Source of the DNA: Panacagrimonas sp052386745
GTDB taxonomy: Bacteria; Pseudomonadota; Gammaproteobacteria; Nevskiales; Nevskiaceae
DNA: 64,000 nucleotides
Direction: 5' to 3'
Assembly: GCA_052386745.1 (NCBI GenBank)
Contig: JBQTJW010000005.1
Coordinates: 1 to 64,000, forward strand
The notes under the pieces are model-generated. The model was not told the DNA's origin and made no database searches. It saw only the letters and a list, made by a program, of their open reading frames with translations. The translations under genes were made by a program, and so were the position numbers. Below are positions 18,921-28,400 of this stretch, piece after piece (position 1 is the stretch's first letter; each line of letters opens with the position of its first letter).

Positions 18921-20233
18921 TGCCAGCGGCGAAAGGACAGGCCTCGTTGCTGATTGCCAATGCGCGCGTGCTCGACCCCGCCAGCGGCTTCGACGGCGAA
19001 GCCTGCGTTGCCGTCCGCGACGGCCGCATCGAGTCGGTCGGGCGCGAGCGGCCGGCCGCTGCGTTCGACGAGGTGATCGACGCGCGCGGCCTGTGGCTGA
19101 TGCCCGGCATCATCGACCTCGCCGCCCGCTTCCGCGAACCTGGCCAGACCCACAAGGCCAGCTTTGCCAGCGAGACGGTCGCGGCCCAGGCGTCCGGCAT
19201 CACGGCGGTGACGCTGCCGCCGGACACGCTGCCGCCCATCGCCACGCCGGCCATGGCCGATCGCATTCGCGGCATCGCCGCGCGCGTGGGCGGGCTGGAC
19301 GTGCACATGCTCGGCGCGCTCACGCAGAACCTGGCGGGCGAGGCGCTCGCCGAGATGAGCGCGCTCAAGCAGGCCGGGTGCGTGGGCGTGAGCAATGCCG
19401 CGTTGGGGCTGCGCGATTCCTTGGTGGGCCGGCGCGCGCTGGAATACGCGCAGGGCCTCGGGCTCACCGTGCACGTGTTCGCGCAGAACCCCGCGCTGGC
19501 CAATTTCGGCTGCGCCCACGAGGGGCCGGTGGCCACGCGCCTGGGCCTGGCGCCCATTCCGGTGGCAGCCGAGGTCTCGGCCATCCGCTTCTGGATTTCG
19601 CTGGTGGAAGACACCGGCGCCGCGGTGCATTTCGGCCGCCTGTCCACGGCCCGGGCGGTGGACATGGTGGAAGCCGCCCGCCGCAGCGGGCTGCGCGTGA
19701 CCGCCGACGTGGCGGCGCACCAGCTGTTCCTCACCGCCGGCGACGTGGAAGGCTTCAACGCCATGTGCCACGTGCTGCCACCACTGCGCTCGATCGACGA
19801 TCGCGATGCGCTGCGTGCCGGCGTGGCCCGCGGCGCCATCACCGCCATCTGCTCGGACCACCAGCCGCACGAGGCCGACGCCAAGATCAACCCGTTCCCC
19901 CTGACCGAACCCGGTATCTCGGGTCTGGAAACGCTGCTGCCGCTCACCTTGCAACTGGTCGATGACGGCGTCCTGAGTCCCCTCCAGGCGGCGACCCGTC
20001 TCAGCCTCGGCCCGGCCCAGGTGCTGGGTGTTCCGGGCGGCGGTCTCACCCGGAACGCCCCCGCCAGCCTGATGCTGCTGGACGCGGCGGCGCGCACGGA
20101 AATTCGGCCTTCCGAATGGCGCAGCGCCGGTCGCAACACCCCTTTCCGTGGCTGGACGCTGCCCGGCCAGGTGCGCATGACCGTGCATGCCGGAACCATC
20201 GTCTATCGCTGGCCCGAAATCACCCCAAGCTGA
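18920..20233 (+). CDS. Catalytically dead dihydroorotase-like subunit (PyrC')
   Basis: A 437-residue amidohydrolase-fold protein, starting at the ATG overlapping the pyrB stop with GGAGGGG upstream. In active type I dihydroorotases the sequence after the first strand reads DxHxHLREPG, with two zinc-binding histidines. Here it is D66-L-A68-A-R70-F-REPG, so both histidines are lost, while later segments (ADVAAHQLF, ICSDHQPHEAD) survive. This matches the pyrC' genes of pseudomonads, whose product is structural, holding aspartate carbamoyltransferase together. An independent active pyrC is therefore expected elsewhere in the genome. Confidence 0.9.
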   Translation: MPAAKGQASLLIANARVLDPASGFDGEACVAVRDGRIESVGRERPAAAFDEVIDARGLWLMPGIIDLAARFREPGQTHKASFASETVAAQASGITAVTLPPDTLPPIATPAMADRIRGIAARVGGLDVHMLGALTQNLAGEALAEMSALKQAGCVGVSNAALGLRDSLVGRRALEYAQGLGLTVHVFAQNPALANFGCAHEGPVATRLGLAPIPVAAEVSAIRFWISLVEDTGAAVHFGRLSTARAVDMVEAARRSGLRVTADVAAHQLFLTAGDVEGFNAMCHVLPPLRSIDDRDALRAGVARGAITAICSDHQPHEADAKINPFPLTEPGISGLETLLPLTLQLVDDGVLSPLQAATRLSLGPAQVLGVPGGGLTRNAPASLMLLDAAARTEIRPSEWRSAGRNTPFRGWTLPGQVRMTVHAGTIVYRWPEITPS

Positions 20234-20239
20234 TCGGCA

Positions 20240-22264
20240 ATGGTGCTGCACCGCCACACCGGGAAACGAACGTGGCAATCCGCCAGGCGGCTCGCCGGCT
20301 GCCGGGGCGGCGCGACGACGTTCGGCCTGGTCGTGCTGGCGCTTGCCGGGCTGGCGACGGGCACGCTCGGCCTGGTGCACAAGGCGCGTGACCGGGACTG
20401 GCGGATCGCGGCGCTGGTGCTGGCCCGCGACATCGACGAGAGCGCCGCGGCGATCGGTCGCGCGGGTCCCGAGCCCGACATGAACGAACTGTCCCGGCAG
20501 TCGATGCGACTCGACTCCGCCGCGCAGCAACTGGGGTCGATGACGCCCGGAATCGCGGACCACAGCGAGCGGATCGAGGCGGTGATCCAAGGGGCCGCGC
20601 AGCTGAAGGCCACTTCGATGCGCGCACTTGGATTCCGCGAGACGGCGGATGCCGTCGCGGCCGCCCGGCGCACGAGCGAGCAGGCCACCACGCAGCTCAT
20701 CGATCTCTACCAGGAGGTGCTGAACCGCCTGGCGCAGGCCGGGGCTTCGCGCGAGCGGATCATCGTTGCCGGTGCGCAGATCGTGCGCAGCGCGCGCATC
20801 CGCATCCTCGGCCAGCGGCTGCTCGCCAGCGGGCACGACGCCGGGCAGACGGCGGCACGCATGATCGAGGAAATTCACAATTTCTCGGCCGCACACGCCC
20901 AGCTCGAAGGCCAGGGGCCGATCGGCGTCTATCTCCAGGAGCACGGGTCACCGCTCGCCTCCATGAACCGGGCAGCCGAATCGCTGGTGCAGGCGGGGCC
21001 CGCAATTGCGCAGCTCCAGGCAGCGATGGACGCCTTGCCTGCTTCCGCAGCCGGGGTGCGGGAGGCGGTCCGTAGGCTGCACGCGGCGCTCGACGAAGAC
21101 GCGGGGCCCGGCGGAATCCTTCCTGAAGGCTGGCCGCACGTGGCAATGGCCCTTGGATTTGCCGCGCTGGCGCTGGCCCTGGGCCTGCTCGTGCGGGATG
21201 CCAGGCGCGGCGCCCGGGAGACCCGCGGCGGGGCGACCCGGCGCAATGAGGCCATCCAGGGCCTGCTGGACGAACTCGGCGCGCTGGCCGATGGCGACCT
21301 CACCATCCGCGCCGACGTGGCGGGCGACTTCACCGGGGCCATCGCCGAGGCGCTCAACGCCACGGTGGACACGTTGCGCGGGCTGGTCGGCACCATCAAC
21401 GAGACGGCAACGGACATCAGCGGCGCCATCGGCAACTCGCAGGCCAACGCGGCGGCGTTGAAAGACGCATCGGATCACCAGATCACCGAGGTTTCGCGGA
21501 TTGCGGGAAGCATGCAGAAAAGCGCCGATGCACTGAATGAAGTGGCCGTCCGCGCCGAGCAGTTGTCGCAGCGCGCAGCCACCTCGGTCGCCGACGCCAG
21601 CGCCGGCGCCGCCACGGTGGGGCGCACCATCCAGGGCATGACCGCCTTGCGGGGGCAGATCCAGGACACGGCGAAACGGATCAAGCGCCTTGCCAATTCC
21701 TCGCAGGAGGTCGGCACGATCATCCAGTTCATCGACGAGCTTTCCGAGCAGACCAATACCCTCGCGCTCAATGCCTCCATCCAGGCCGCCATGGCCGGCG
21801 AATCCGGGCGCGGCTTTGCTCCGCTAGCCGACGAAGTGCAGCGCCTGGCCGAACGCGCCAGCGCTGCCACGCAGCAGATCGAAACCCTGATCAGGGCGAT
21901 CCAGGCCGATACCAACGCGGCCATCGTTTCCATGGAGCGATCCACCACCCAGGTGGTGGCGGGTGCCCGCAGTGCCGAGGAGGCCGGGCAGGCCTTGTCG
22001 CGCATCGAGTCCACCTCGAACGACCTCGCAAGGATGATCCAGGATATTTCCGGCGAGGCCCGTGCCGAGGCGGCCCACTCCACCCGTCTCGCCACGCAGA
22101 TTGAATCGACCCGCGACACCGCCATCCATACCGCCGCCTCGGCCCAGACGACCGCCGAGGCGCTGGAGGCCCTGCGCAACCTCGCGTTGCGCCTGCGAAA
22201 TTCCGTGGCCAACTTCAGGCTGGCCTCTGGCAGGTCGCCAAACTCCGGGCGAACTGGCGGCTAG
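20240..22264 (+). CDS. PilJ-like methyl-accepting chemoreceptor
   Basis: A 674-residue receptor. TM1 lies at about residues 26-47; a long helical periplasmic region (about 48-295) follows, then TM2 at about 297-318, a HAMP domain, and the cytoplasmic signalling hairpin whose tip reads QTNTLALNASIQAAMAGE. The Gln/Ser at AAMAGESGRGF instead of the EAARAGE of Che receptors, together with ADEVQRLAERA, is the PilJ type that controls type IV pilus twitching through the Chp system. No pilGHIK or chpA neighbours are present in this window. It starts 6 bp after pyrC' and is probably co-transcribed. A short GCCTG/CAGGC hairpin follows the stop. Confidence 0.85.
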   Translation: MVLHRHTGKRTWQSARRLAGCRGGATTFGLVVLALAGLATGTLGLVHKARDRDWRIAALVLARDIDESAAAIGRAGPEPDMNELSRQSMRLDSAAQQLGSMTPGIADHSERIEAVIQGAAQLKATSMRALGFRETADAVAAARRTSEQATTQLIDLYQEVLNRLAQAGASRERIIVAGAQIVRSARIRILGQRLLASGHDAGQTAARMIEEIHNFSAAHAQLEGQGPIGVYLQEHGSPLASMNRAAESLVQAGPAIAQLQAAMDALPASAAGVREAVRRLHAALDEDAGPGGILPEGWPHVAMALGFAALALALGLLVRDARRGARETRGGATRRNEAIQGLLDELGALADGDLTIRADVAGDFTGAIAEALNATVDTLRGLVGTINETATDISGAIGNSQANAAALKDASDHQITEVSRIAGSMQKSADALNEVAVRAEQLSQRAATSVADASAGAATVGRTIQGMTALRGQIQDTAKRIKRLANSSQEVGTIIQFIDELSEQTNTLALNASIQAAMAGESGRGFAPLADEVQRLAERASAATQQIETLIRAIQADTNAAIVSMERSTTQVVAGARSAEEAGQALSRIESTSNDLARMIQDISGEARAEAAHSTRLATQIESTRDTAIHTAASAQTTAEALEALRNLALRLRNSVANFRLASGRSPNSGRTGG

Positions 22265-22424
22265 CCTGCACGCAGGCCGGACGATGGCATCCGCATCGGG
22301 CCGGGTACGTTGAAGTTGTGCCGGTGGGGTCGCGTCGGCCGAATACCGCCGCAAGATCCGGAGTGAATGGGCCGGTGCGCAATCGCAGACTCGCCGGACT
22401 TCCACCACGACGACTGCCACGCCC

Positions 22425-23120
22425 ATGAACACAAGCCCCATCCAGACCATCAGCGTCGAGCCTGCAATCCTTTACTGGGGAACACCGGTGGTCCTGATCA
22501 GCACCACCAACGAGGACGGCACTTCGAATCTGGCACCCATGTCCTCGGCCTTCTGGCTCGGTTGGCGTTGCATGCTGGGGCTGGACGCCAGTTCGAAGAA
22601 CACCGAGAACCTGATACGTACCGGCGAGTGCGTGCTCAACCTGCCGTCACCGGCGCAGGTCGGGAACGTCGACCGGCTGGCGCGACTGACGGGTTCCAAC
22701 CCCGTGCCGGCCGCCAAGCAGATGCGCAACTACACGCACGAGAAGAACAAGTGGGAAATTTCCGGACTCACGCCGGTGCCGAGTGAAACGGTTGCGCCGC
22801 CACGCGCGCTCGAATGCCCGGTGCAGATGGAAGCCGTGCTGTCGGCCACCAACGGTTTCATGGCGGACGACCCCATGTGGAAGGTCGGGATCAAGGTCTT
22901 TGAGGTCCGCATCCAGCGCGTCCATGTTCACCCGGACCTGCTCATGTCCGGCACGACGGATCGCATCGACCCGGACAAGTGGAGCCCGCTGATCATGAAG
23001 TTCCAGAAGTTCTACGGCTGCACGACCGACCAGGTCCACCCGTCGCGTCTGGGCGAAATCCCCGAGGCGACCTACCTGAGCCCCGACGTCGAGCGGGCAC
23101 GCATGGCCGTCCTGGCTTAG
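22425..23120 (+). CDS. Flavin reductase-like FMN-binding protein
   Basis: A 231-residue protein of the flavin reductase/FMN-binding split-barrel family (NAD(P)H:flavin oxidoreductase-like or flavoprotein of unknown substrate). Characteristic segments are TPVVLISTTNEDGTSNLAPMSSAFWLGWRC at the N-terminus, where FMN binding occurs, then KNTENLIRTGECVLNLPS. No signal peptide is visible. It stands alone between the PilJ-like gene and a convergent TetR gene; a 160-bp upstream spacer could carry its promoter. The substrate is unknown. Confidence 0.82.
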   Translation: MNTSPIQTISVEPAILYWGTPVVLISTTNEDGTSNLAPMSSAFWLGWRCMLGLDASSKNTENLIRTGECVLNLPSPAQVGNVDRLARLTGSNPVPAAKQMRNYTHEKNKWEISGLTPVPSETVAPPRALECPVQMEAVLSATNGFMADDPMWKVGIKVFEVRIQRVHVHPDLLMSGTTDRIDPDKWSPLIMKFQKFYGCTTDQVHPSRLGEIPEATYLSPDVERARMAVLA

Positions 23121-23214
23121 AGACCCTGCACTGCGCCTCGAACAATGCCGGCCGCGCGGGAGCACCGAGTTTCAAGCCTTCGGGGCAGATCTGGGCTCCA
23201 GCCGATGCCTCCGA

Positions 23215-23874
23215 TCAGTCAGTCCCAACGCACTGGTGCGCACGCATGAACAGGTCCACCACTTCGTCAACATGCTTTTCGCGCGCGGCCGGCTCCAGGG
23301 GGGGGCCGGCGCCGACCATGCACTTCAGATGATGTTCGCCCTTGAGCAGCATGAAGAAGTGCGCCGCCGCTTTCCGGGCGTCGGGCACGTGCAGTTCCCC
23401 TGCCCGGTCCGCCATTTCAAGCACTTGGGCGAAACGCTGCATCGTGCGTTCGGGGCCCGCCTCCCAGAACAGGCTGCCGAACTCTCCCTGCTCGCCCTCG
23501 GCTGACAGCAGCCGGTACAGGCGGATCACGTCCTCGCTGTTCACCAGGTCCAGGAATCCTCGCCCGATGAGGTTCAGCCGCAGCTTGAGGGGCTGGCGCG
23601 CGTGCGTGTCGAAGAGCACCTCCGGCCAGTGCTCGCCGCACTTGGCAAAGACGGTCTGGCGGAACAGTTCCTCCTTGTTGCTGAAGTGGCTGTAAACGGT
23701 CAGTTTCGACACGCCGGCCTCGGCCGCGATTTCTTCCATGCTGGTCCCGGAGAGGCCGCGCGCCGTGATGAGCTTCTTGGCCGCGTGGAGGATAGCCGCG
23801 TGCTTGTCGGGGTCCTTGGGGCGTCCACGGCCGGCGCCGGACGGGGCATTCGGGCGGCCTGGGGGTTCCTGCAT
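23215..23874 (-). CDS. TetR/AcrR-family repressor of the adjacent RND pump
   Basis: A 219-residue regulator from the ATG at 23872-23874 (an alternative ATG at 23928 would add 18 residues). The N-terminal helix-turn-helix is complete: ILHAAKKLITARGLSGTSMEEIAAEAGVSKLTVYSHFSNKEELF. The C-terminal ligand domain belongs to the TetR_C group often found with efflux pumps. It is divergent from the RND adaptor gene, with 176 bp between starts, and a TetR-type palindrome overlaps the pump promoter there, so local repression is likely. Confidence 0.88.
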   Translation of the reverse strand: MQEPPGRPNAPSGAGRGRPKDPDKHAAILHAAKKLITARGLSGTSMEEIAAEAGVSKLTVYSHFSNKEELFRQTVFAKCGEHWPEVLFDTHARQPLKLRLNLIGRGFLDLVNSEDVIRLYRLLSAEGEQGEFGSLFWEAGPERTMQRFAQVLEMADRAGELHVPDARKAAAHFFMLLKGEHHLKCMVGAGPPLEPAAREKHVDEVVDLFMRAHQCVGTD

Positions 23875-23979
23875 GGGGTCGAAGACGGGATGGGTGAAGC
23901 GCCCGATGATAATCAGTCGCTCCGGCAAGCGCGCCGGACAGTCCGGATCTAATCGTTTTTGCCGGAGAAGAAACCGCTA

Positions 23980-24018
23980 CTGACACGCTCCCGATTAAAT
24001 GTACTATACGGTTCAGTA
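23980..24018 (+). promoter_or_regulatory. RND promoter with overlapping TetR-type operator
   Basis: CTGACA (23980-23985) and TACTAT (24002-24007) make -35 and -10 boxes with a 16-bp spacer, 44 bp upstream of the adaptor gene. The 17-bp segment 24002-24018 is an interrupted palindrome of the form TACTnnACnGTnnAGTA, starting exactly at the -10 box. A dimeric TetR repressor bound here would block RNA polymerase. The match is read directly; binding by the neighbouring TetR is an inference. Confidence 0.6.
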
Positions 24019-24050
24019 ATTCAGTCCGGCCTGAGTGCGGGGAAGCCGTC

Positions 24051-25157
24051 ATGAGCAGAAACCAAGCCGCTGTCACTCTGATGGTTCTTGCCAGCCTGCT
24101 CGTCGCCTGCGCTCAGCCCGCGGCGCCGGTGCAGAAGCCGCGACCGGTGGTGGTGGAAGCGCCGGTGTCGCTGACCGGACCCGCTGGCACCGAGGCCTTC
24201 CCCGGCGCCGTGCATTCGCGCCTGGAAGCGGACCTGTCGTTCCGCGTGGCGGGCAAGATCGCCCAGCGCAAGGTCGAGATGGGCGCCCGCGTCAAGCGCG
24301 GCACGGTGCTCGCGGTGCTGGACCCGAACGATGCCCAGCTCAACCTCAGCACCGCCCGCGCGGCGGTAGCCGCGGCCGAGGCCGACCTGTGGCTGGCCCA
24401 GGAGGAGGAAAAGCGCTATCGCGACCTGAAGGAACGCGGGCACGTCGGCCAGTCCATCGTCGACACGCGCGCCAGCACCACCAAGCTCGCGCAGGCGCGG
24501 CTGGACCAGGCCCGCTCCCAGTTCGAGCTGGCGCAGAACCAGTCGCGCTACACCACGCTGGTGGCGGATTCCGCGGGCGTGGTGACGCAGATCATGGCCG
24601 AGCCGGGCAACGTGGTGGCCGCGGGCCAGCCGGTGGTGCGCTTTGCCGCCGACGGCGAGCGCGAGGTCTACATCTCCGTGCCGGAAAACCGCGCGGATGC
24701 CGTCCGCAACGCCGGCCTGCTGAAGGTCGAACTTTTCAACCAGCCCGGCAAGGCGTACGCGGGAAAGCTGCGTGACTTCAACCCGCAGGCCGACCTCGGC
24801 ACGCGCACGCACGAGGCGCGCGTCACCATCGTCAACGCCGATGACGCGGTGCCGCTCGGCGCCACTGCCACGGTGTTCCTGGCCTCCGCTTCGGACGGCA
24901 AGACCTTTGTCCTGCCCGCCAGCGCGCTCGGCACAATGGGTACGGACCAGCCCGCCGTCTGGGCCGTGACCACGGGCAAGGATGGCGTGGCCACCGCCCA
25001 GCCGCGGCCGGTGCAGGTGGTGCAGTACCGGGAGTCGAGCGTGGTGGTGACGGGCGCGCTGGGGCCGGACGATCGCCTGATCAGCGCCGGCGTTCACCTG
25101 CTGCAACCGGGCATGGCAGTGGAGCCGATCGAGCGCTCGGCCAAGGCGTCGCTCTAG
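24051..25157 (+). CDS. RND efflux periplasmic adaptor, lipoprotein
   Basis: A membrane-fusion protein that links an inner-membrane RND pump to an outer-membrane channel. It has 368 residues with a lipoprotein signal (LVAC, Cys20), a split lipoyl domain (FRVAGKIAQRKVEMGARVKRG...ADSAGVVTQIMAEPGNVVAAGQPVV), a helical hairpin between (about 100-165), a beta-barrel and a membrane-proximal domain. It belongs to the group whose pump is the shorter, MexK/VexK-like type. The stop codon TAG overlaps the left end of an inserted repeat element: T and A are target bases and G is the first base of the element. No outer-membrane factor gene is present. Confidence 0.92.
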   Translation: MSRNQAAVTLMVLASLLVACAQPAAPVQKPRPVVVEAPVSLTGPAGTEAFPGAVHSRLEADLSFRVAGKIAQRKVEMGARVKRGTVLAVLDPNDAQLNLSTARAAVAAAEADLWLAQEEEKRYRDLKERGHVGQSIVDTRASTTKLAQARLDQARSQFELAQNQSRYTTLVADSAGVVTQIMAEPGNVVAAGQPVVRFAADGEREVYISVPENRADAVRNAGLLKVELFNQPGKAYAGKLRDFNPQADLGTRTHEARVTIVNADDAVPLGATATVFLASASDGKTFVLPASALGTMGTDQPAVWAVTTGKDGVATAQPRPVQVVQYRESSVVVTGALGPDDRLISAGVHLLQPGMAVEPIERSAKASL

Positions 25158-25469
25158 GGCCTGTTCACACTACTTTGATCGCCGCGTTGCCCCCGGATTT
25201 ATCGCGAGGCAAGGCGCGAGGAGAGCGGTTTGCAGATGCAAATGAACGACGAGCAACGAAGGATCGCGATAAATCCGGAGGCAACCCGAAGGGGCGGGGC
25301 CGCTTTTGCGCATCACTGCGTTACTCCCTCCTCATGTATGTCCAATACATCGCGTCGGTCGTTCCTTGCGCTGCGCAAACGATTTGGCTTGGTGCGGGAG
25401 TGCCCAATGGCACCCCCGCATAGGCCAAATCGCCTCCGCCGCGACGATCCAAGTAGTGTGAACAGGCCC
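25157..25469. mobile_element. MITE-like element inserted between adaptor and pump genes
   Basis: A 313-bp non-coding element bounded by inverted terminal repeats: GGGCCTGTTCACACTACTT on the left and its exact complement on the right, continuing imperfectly (GATCG.CGCG) for about 34 bp. Flanking TA on both sides (25155-25156 and 25470-25471) is a target duplication; because the terminus is palindromic, a CTAG duplication is equally possible. There is no transposase, so it is non-autonomous. Internal inverted repeats occur at 25186-25207/25264-25285 (one mismatch in 22), 25334-25339/25345-25350 and 25381-25404/25409-25431. Removing it leaves the adaptor stop 11 bp from the pump start. Short frames inside are not genes. 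Confidence 0.85.
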
Positions 25470-25483
25470 TAGGAACCACCGCC

Positions 25484-28400
25484 ATGAGCCGCATCAACCT
25501 CAGCGAATGGGCGCTGTCCAACCGCCCGCTGGTGACCTACCTCATGCTGCTGCTGGGCGTGATGGGCGTGTGGGGATATTTGCATCTGGGGCAGTCGGAA
25601 GATCCGCCCTTCACCTTCCGCATCATGGTGGTGCGCACCATCTGGCCCGGCGCCACGGCCGACGAGGTGGACCGGCTGGTCACCGACAAGGTGGAGGAGA
25701 AGCTTCAGGAACTGGACGCGCTCGACTTCCTGCGCTCGTACTCGCGGCCCGGCGAGTCGCAGGTGTTCGTGCTGTTCCGCGAGGACCTGCCCACGAAGGA
25801 CACGCCGGAGAATTTCTACCAGGCGCGCAAGAAGATCGCGGACATTCGCCAGACCCTGCCGGCGGGCGTGGTCGGCCCGTTCTTCAACGACGAGTTTGCC
25901 GACACCTTCGGCAACATCTACGCGCTGCAGGGCGCCGAGTTCAGCTACGAGGAACTCAAGGACTACGCCGACCGCATCCGCGACCGCCTGCTGCGGGTGA
26001 AGGACGTGGCCAAGGTCTCGTTCCTGGGCCTGCAGGAAGAACGCATCTACGTGGACGTGGCCAACGCGCGCCGCGACCAGCTGGGCATTCCGCCCACCTT
26101 GGTGGCCGAGGTGCTGGCGAAGCAGAACGACGTGGTGTCCGCCGGCAGCTTCGACACCGGCACCGACAAGATCTACGTGCGCGTCACCGGCGGCCTGAAC
26201 GCGGTCGAACGGCTCAAGAACCTGCCCATCGAGTACCAGGGCCGCACCTTCCGCCTGGGCGACGTGGCCGACATCTACCGCGGCTACCAGGACCCGCCGG
26301 CACCGCGGCTGCGCTTCAACGGCGAGCCCGGCATCGGCATCGCGCTGTCCATGGAAAAGGGCGGCGACATCATCCGCCTGGGCAAGGCCCTGGACGAGGA
26401 GTTCGAGAAGCTCAACCACGAGGTGCCGCTGGGCATGCACCTGTCGCGCGTGGCCGACCAGCCGCGCGCGGTGATGCGCGCCACGCACGAGTTCGAAAAG
26501 TCGCTGGCCGAGGCCGTGGTGATCGTGCTGATCGTGTGCTTCGTCTCGCTGGGCGTGCGCACGGGCCTGGTGGTGGCCCTGTCCATCCCGCTGGTGCTGT
26601 GCATGACGTTCGCGGCGATGCATTTCCTCGGCATCGGCCTGCACAAGATCTCGCTGGGCTCGCTGATCCTGGCGCTCGGCCTGCTGGTGGACGACGCCAT
26701 CATCGCCGTGGAGATGATGGCGGTGAAGCTGGAGCAGGGCTACAGCCGGGTAAAGGCGGCAGCGTTCGCGTACTCCACCACCGCCTTTCCCATGCTCAGC
26801 GGCACCCTCATCACCGCGGCGGGCTTCCTGCCCATTGCCACGGCCCGGAGCAACACGGGCGAGTACACGGTTTCGATCTTCCAGGTGGTGTCCATCGCCC
26901 TGCTGCTGTCGTGGATCGCCGCGGTGTTCTTCGTGCCGCTGCTCGGCTACAAGCTGCTGCCGGAAAAGGGGCTGTCGGACGACGGCAAGGCGCACGACGA
27001 GAAGGCCGTTTACCACACGCCGTTCTACAACCGCTTCCGCCGCTTCGTGCAGCTGTGCGTGACCCGGCGCTGGACCACCATCGGCATCACGCTGGTGCTG
27101 TTCGCCGGCAGCCTGGTGCTGTTCAGCAAGGTGCCGCAGCAGTTCTTCCCCGCCTCCACGCGCCTGGAGCTGCTGGTGGACCTCAAGCTGCCGGAGGGCG
27201 CGTCCATCCACCAGAGCGAACAGGCAGCCAAACGGCTGGAAGCCATCCTCAAGGACATGAAGGGCCTGGAGAGCTACGTGGCCTACATCGGCACCGGCGC
27301 GCCGCGCTTCATCCTGCCGCTGGACCAGCAACTGCCCGCCGCGAGCTTCACCCAGTTCGTGCTGAACACCCGTGACGATGCCTCGCGCGAGTCCGTGCGC
27401 GCGCAGCTCCTGGACGTGCTCCCGCGCGAGTTCACCGACCTGCGCTGGCGCGTCAACCGCTTGGAGAACGGCCCGCCGGTGGGCTACGTGCTGCAGTACC
27501 GCGTGTCCGGCCCCGACCGCGCCGTTGCCACACGCTACGCCGACGAGATCCGCGGCGTGATGAGCCGCAACCCCTACGCGGTGGCGGTGCACCTGGACAC
27601 GGCGGAGCCGTCCAAGATCATCCACCTGGACATCGACCAGGACCGCGCGCGCAGCCTGGGCGTGAGCACGCAGAGCGTCTCGCAACTGCTGGAGGGCGCC
27701 ATCAACGGCGCGCCCCTCACGCTGTACCGCGAGGACAACAAGCTCATCCCGATCATCCTGCGCGGGCCGCCGAGCGAGCGGGCGCATCTGGAGATGCTGT
27801 CCAGCCTGTCCATCCCCACCGCCAGCGGCGCCAACATCCCGCTGTCGCAGGTGGGACGGCTGGAGCACCGCTTCGAGCCCGGCATCCTGTGGCGGCGTGA
27901 TCGCAGCCCCACCATCACCGTGCGCGGCGACATCTATGCCGACATCCAGCCGCCGCAGGTGGTGGCCATGCTGGCGCCGGACATCGCCAAGATCGAAGCG
28001 CGACTGCCGCCGGGGTACCGCATCGAGCTGGGCGGCATGGTGGAGGAATCCACCAAGGGCCAGGACAGCGTCAACGTCGGCATGCCGCTGTTCATCCTCG
28101 CGGTGCTCACCGTGCTGATGGTCCAGCTCAAGAGCTTTTCGCGCTCGATGATGGTGTTCCTGACCGCGCCGCTGGGCATCGTCGGCGTTGCCACGTTCCT
28201 GCTGCTCACGGGCAAGCCGTTCGGCTTCGTGGCCATGCTGGGCACCATCGCGCTGCTCGGCATGATCATGCGCAACAGCGTGATCCTGATCGACCAGATC
28301 CGGCAGGACCTGGAACTGGGGCACAGCGCCTTCGACGCCGTGGTGGAAGCCGCGGTGCGGCGCTTCCGCCCCATCGTGCTGACGGCGCTGGCCGCCGTGC

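Noticed and set aside
22265..22278. GCCTG/CAGGC hairpin after the PilJ-like gene as terminator
   Set aside because: Five-pair stem and no T-run; too weak.
25175..25472. Short open frames inside the MITE
   Set aside because: No ribosome site or recognisable protein; frames arise from inverted repeats.
25469..28324. 951-residue open frame on the - strand opposite the RND pump
   Set aside because: Antisense to an obvious RND gene; histidine/arginine/glutamine-rich composition typical of GC-rich shadow frames.
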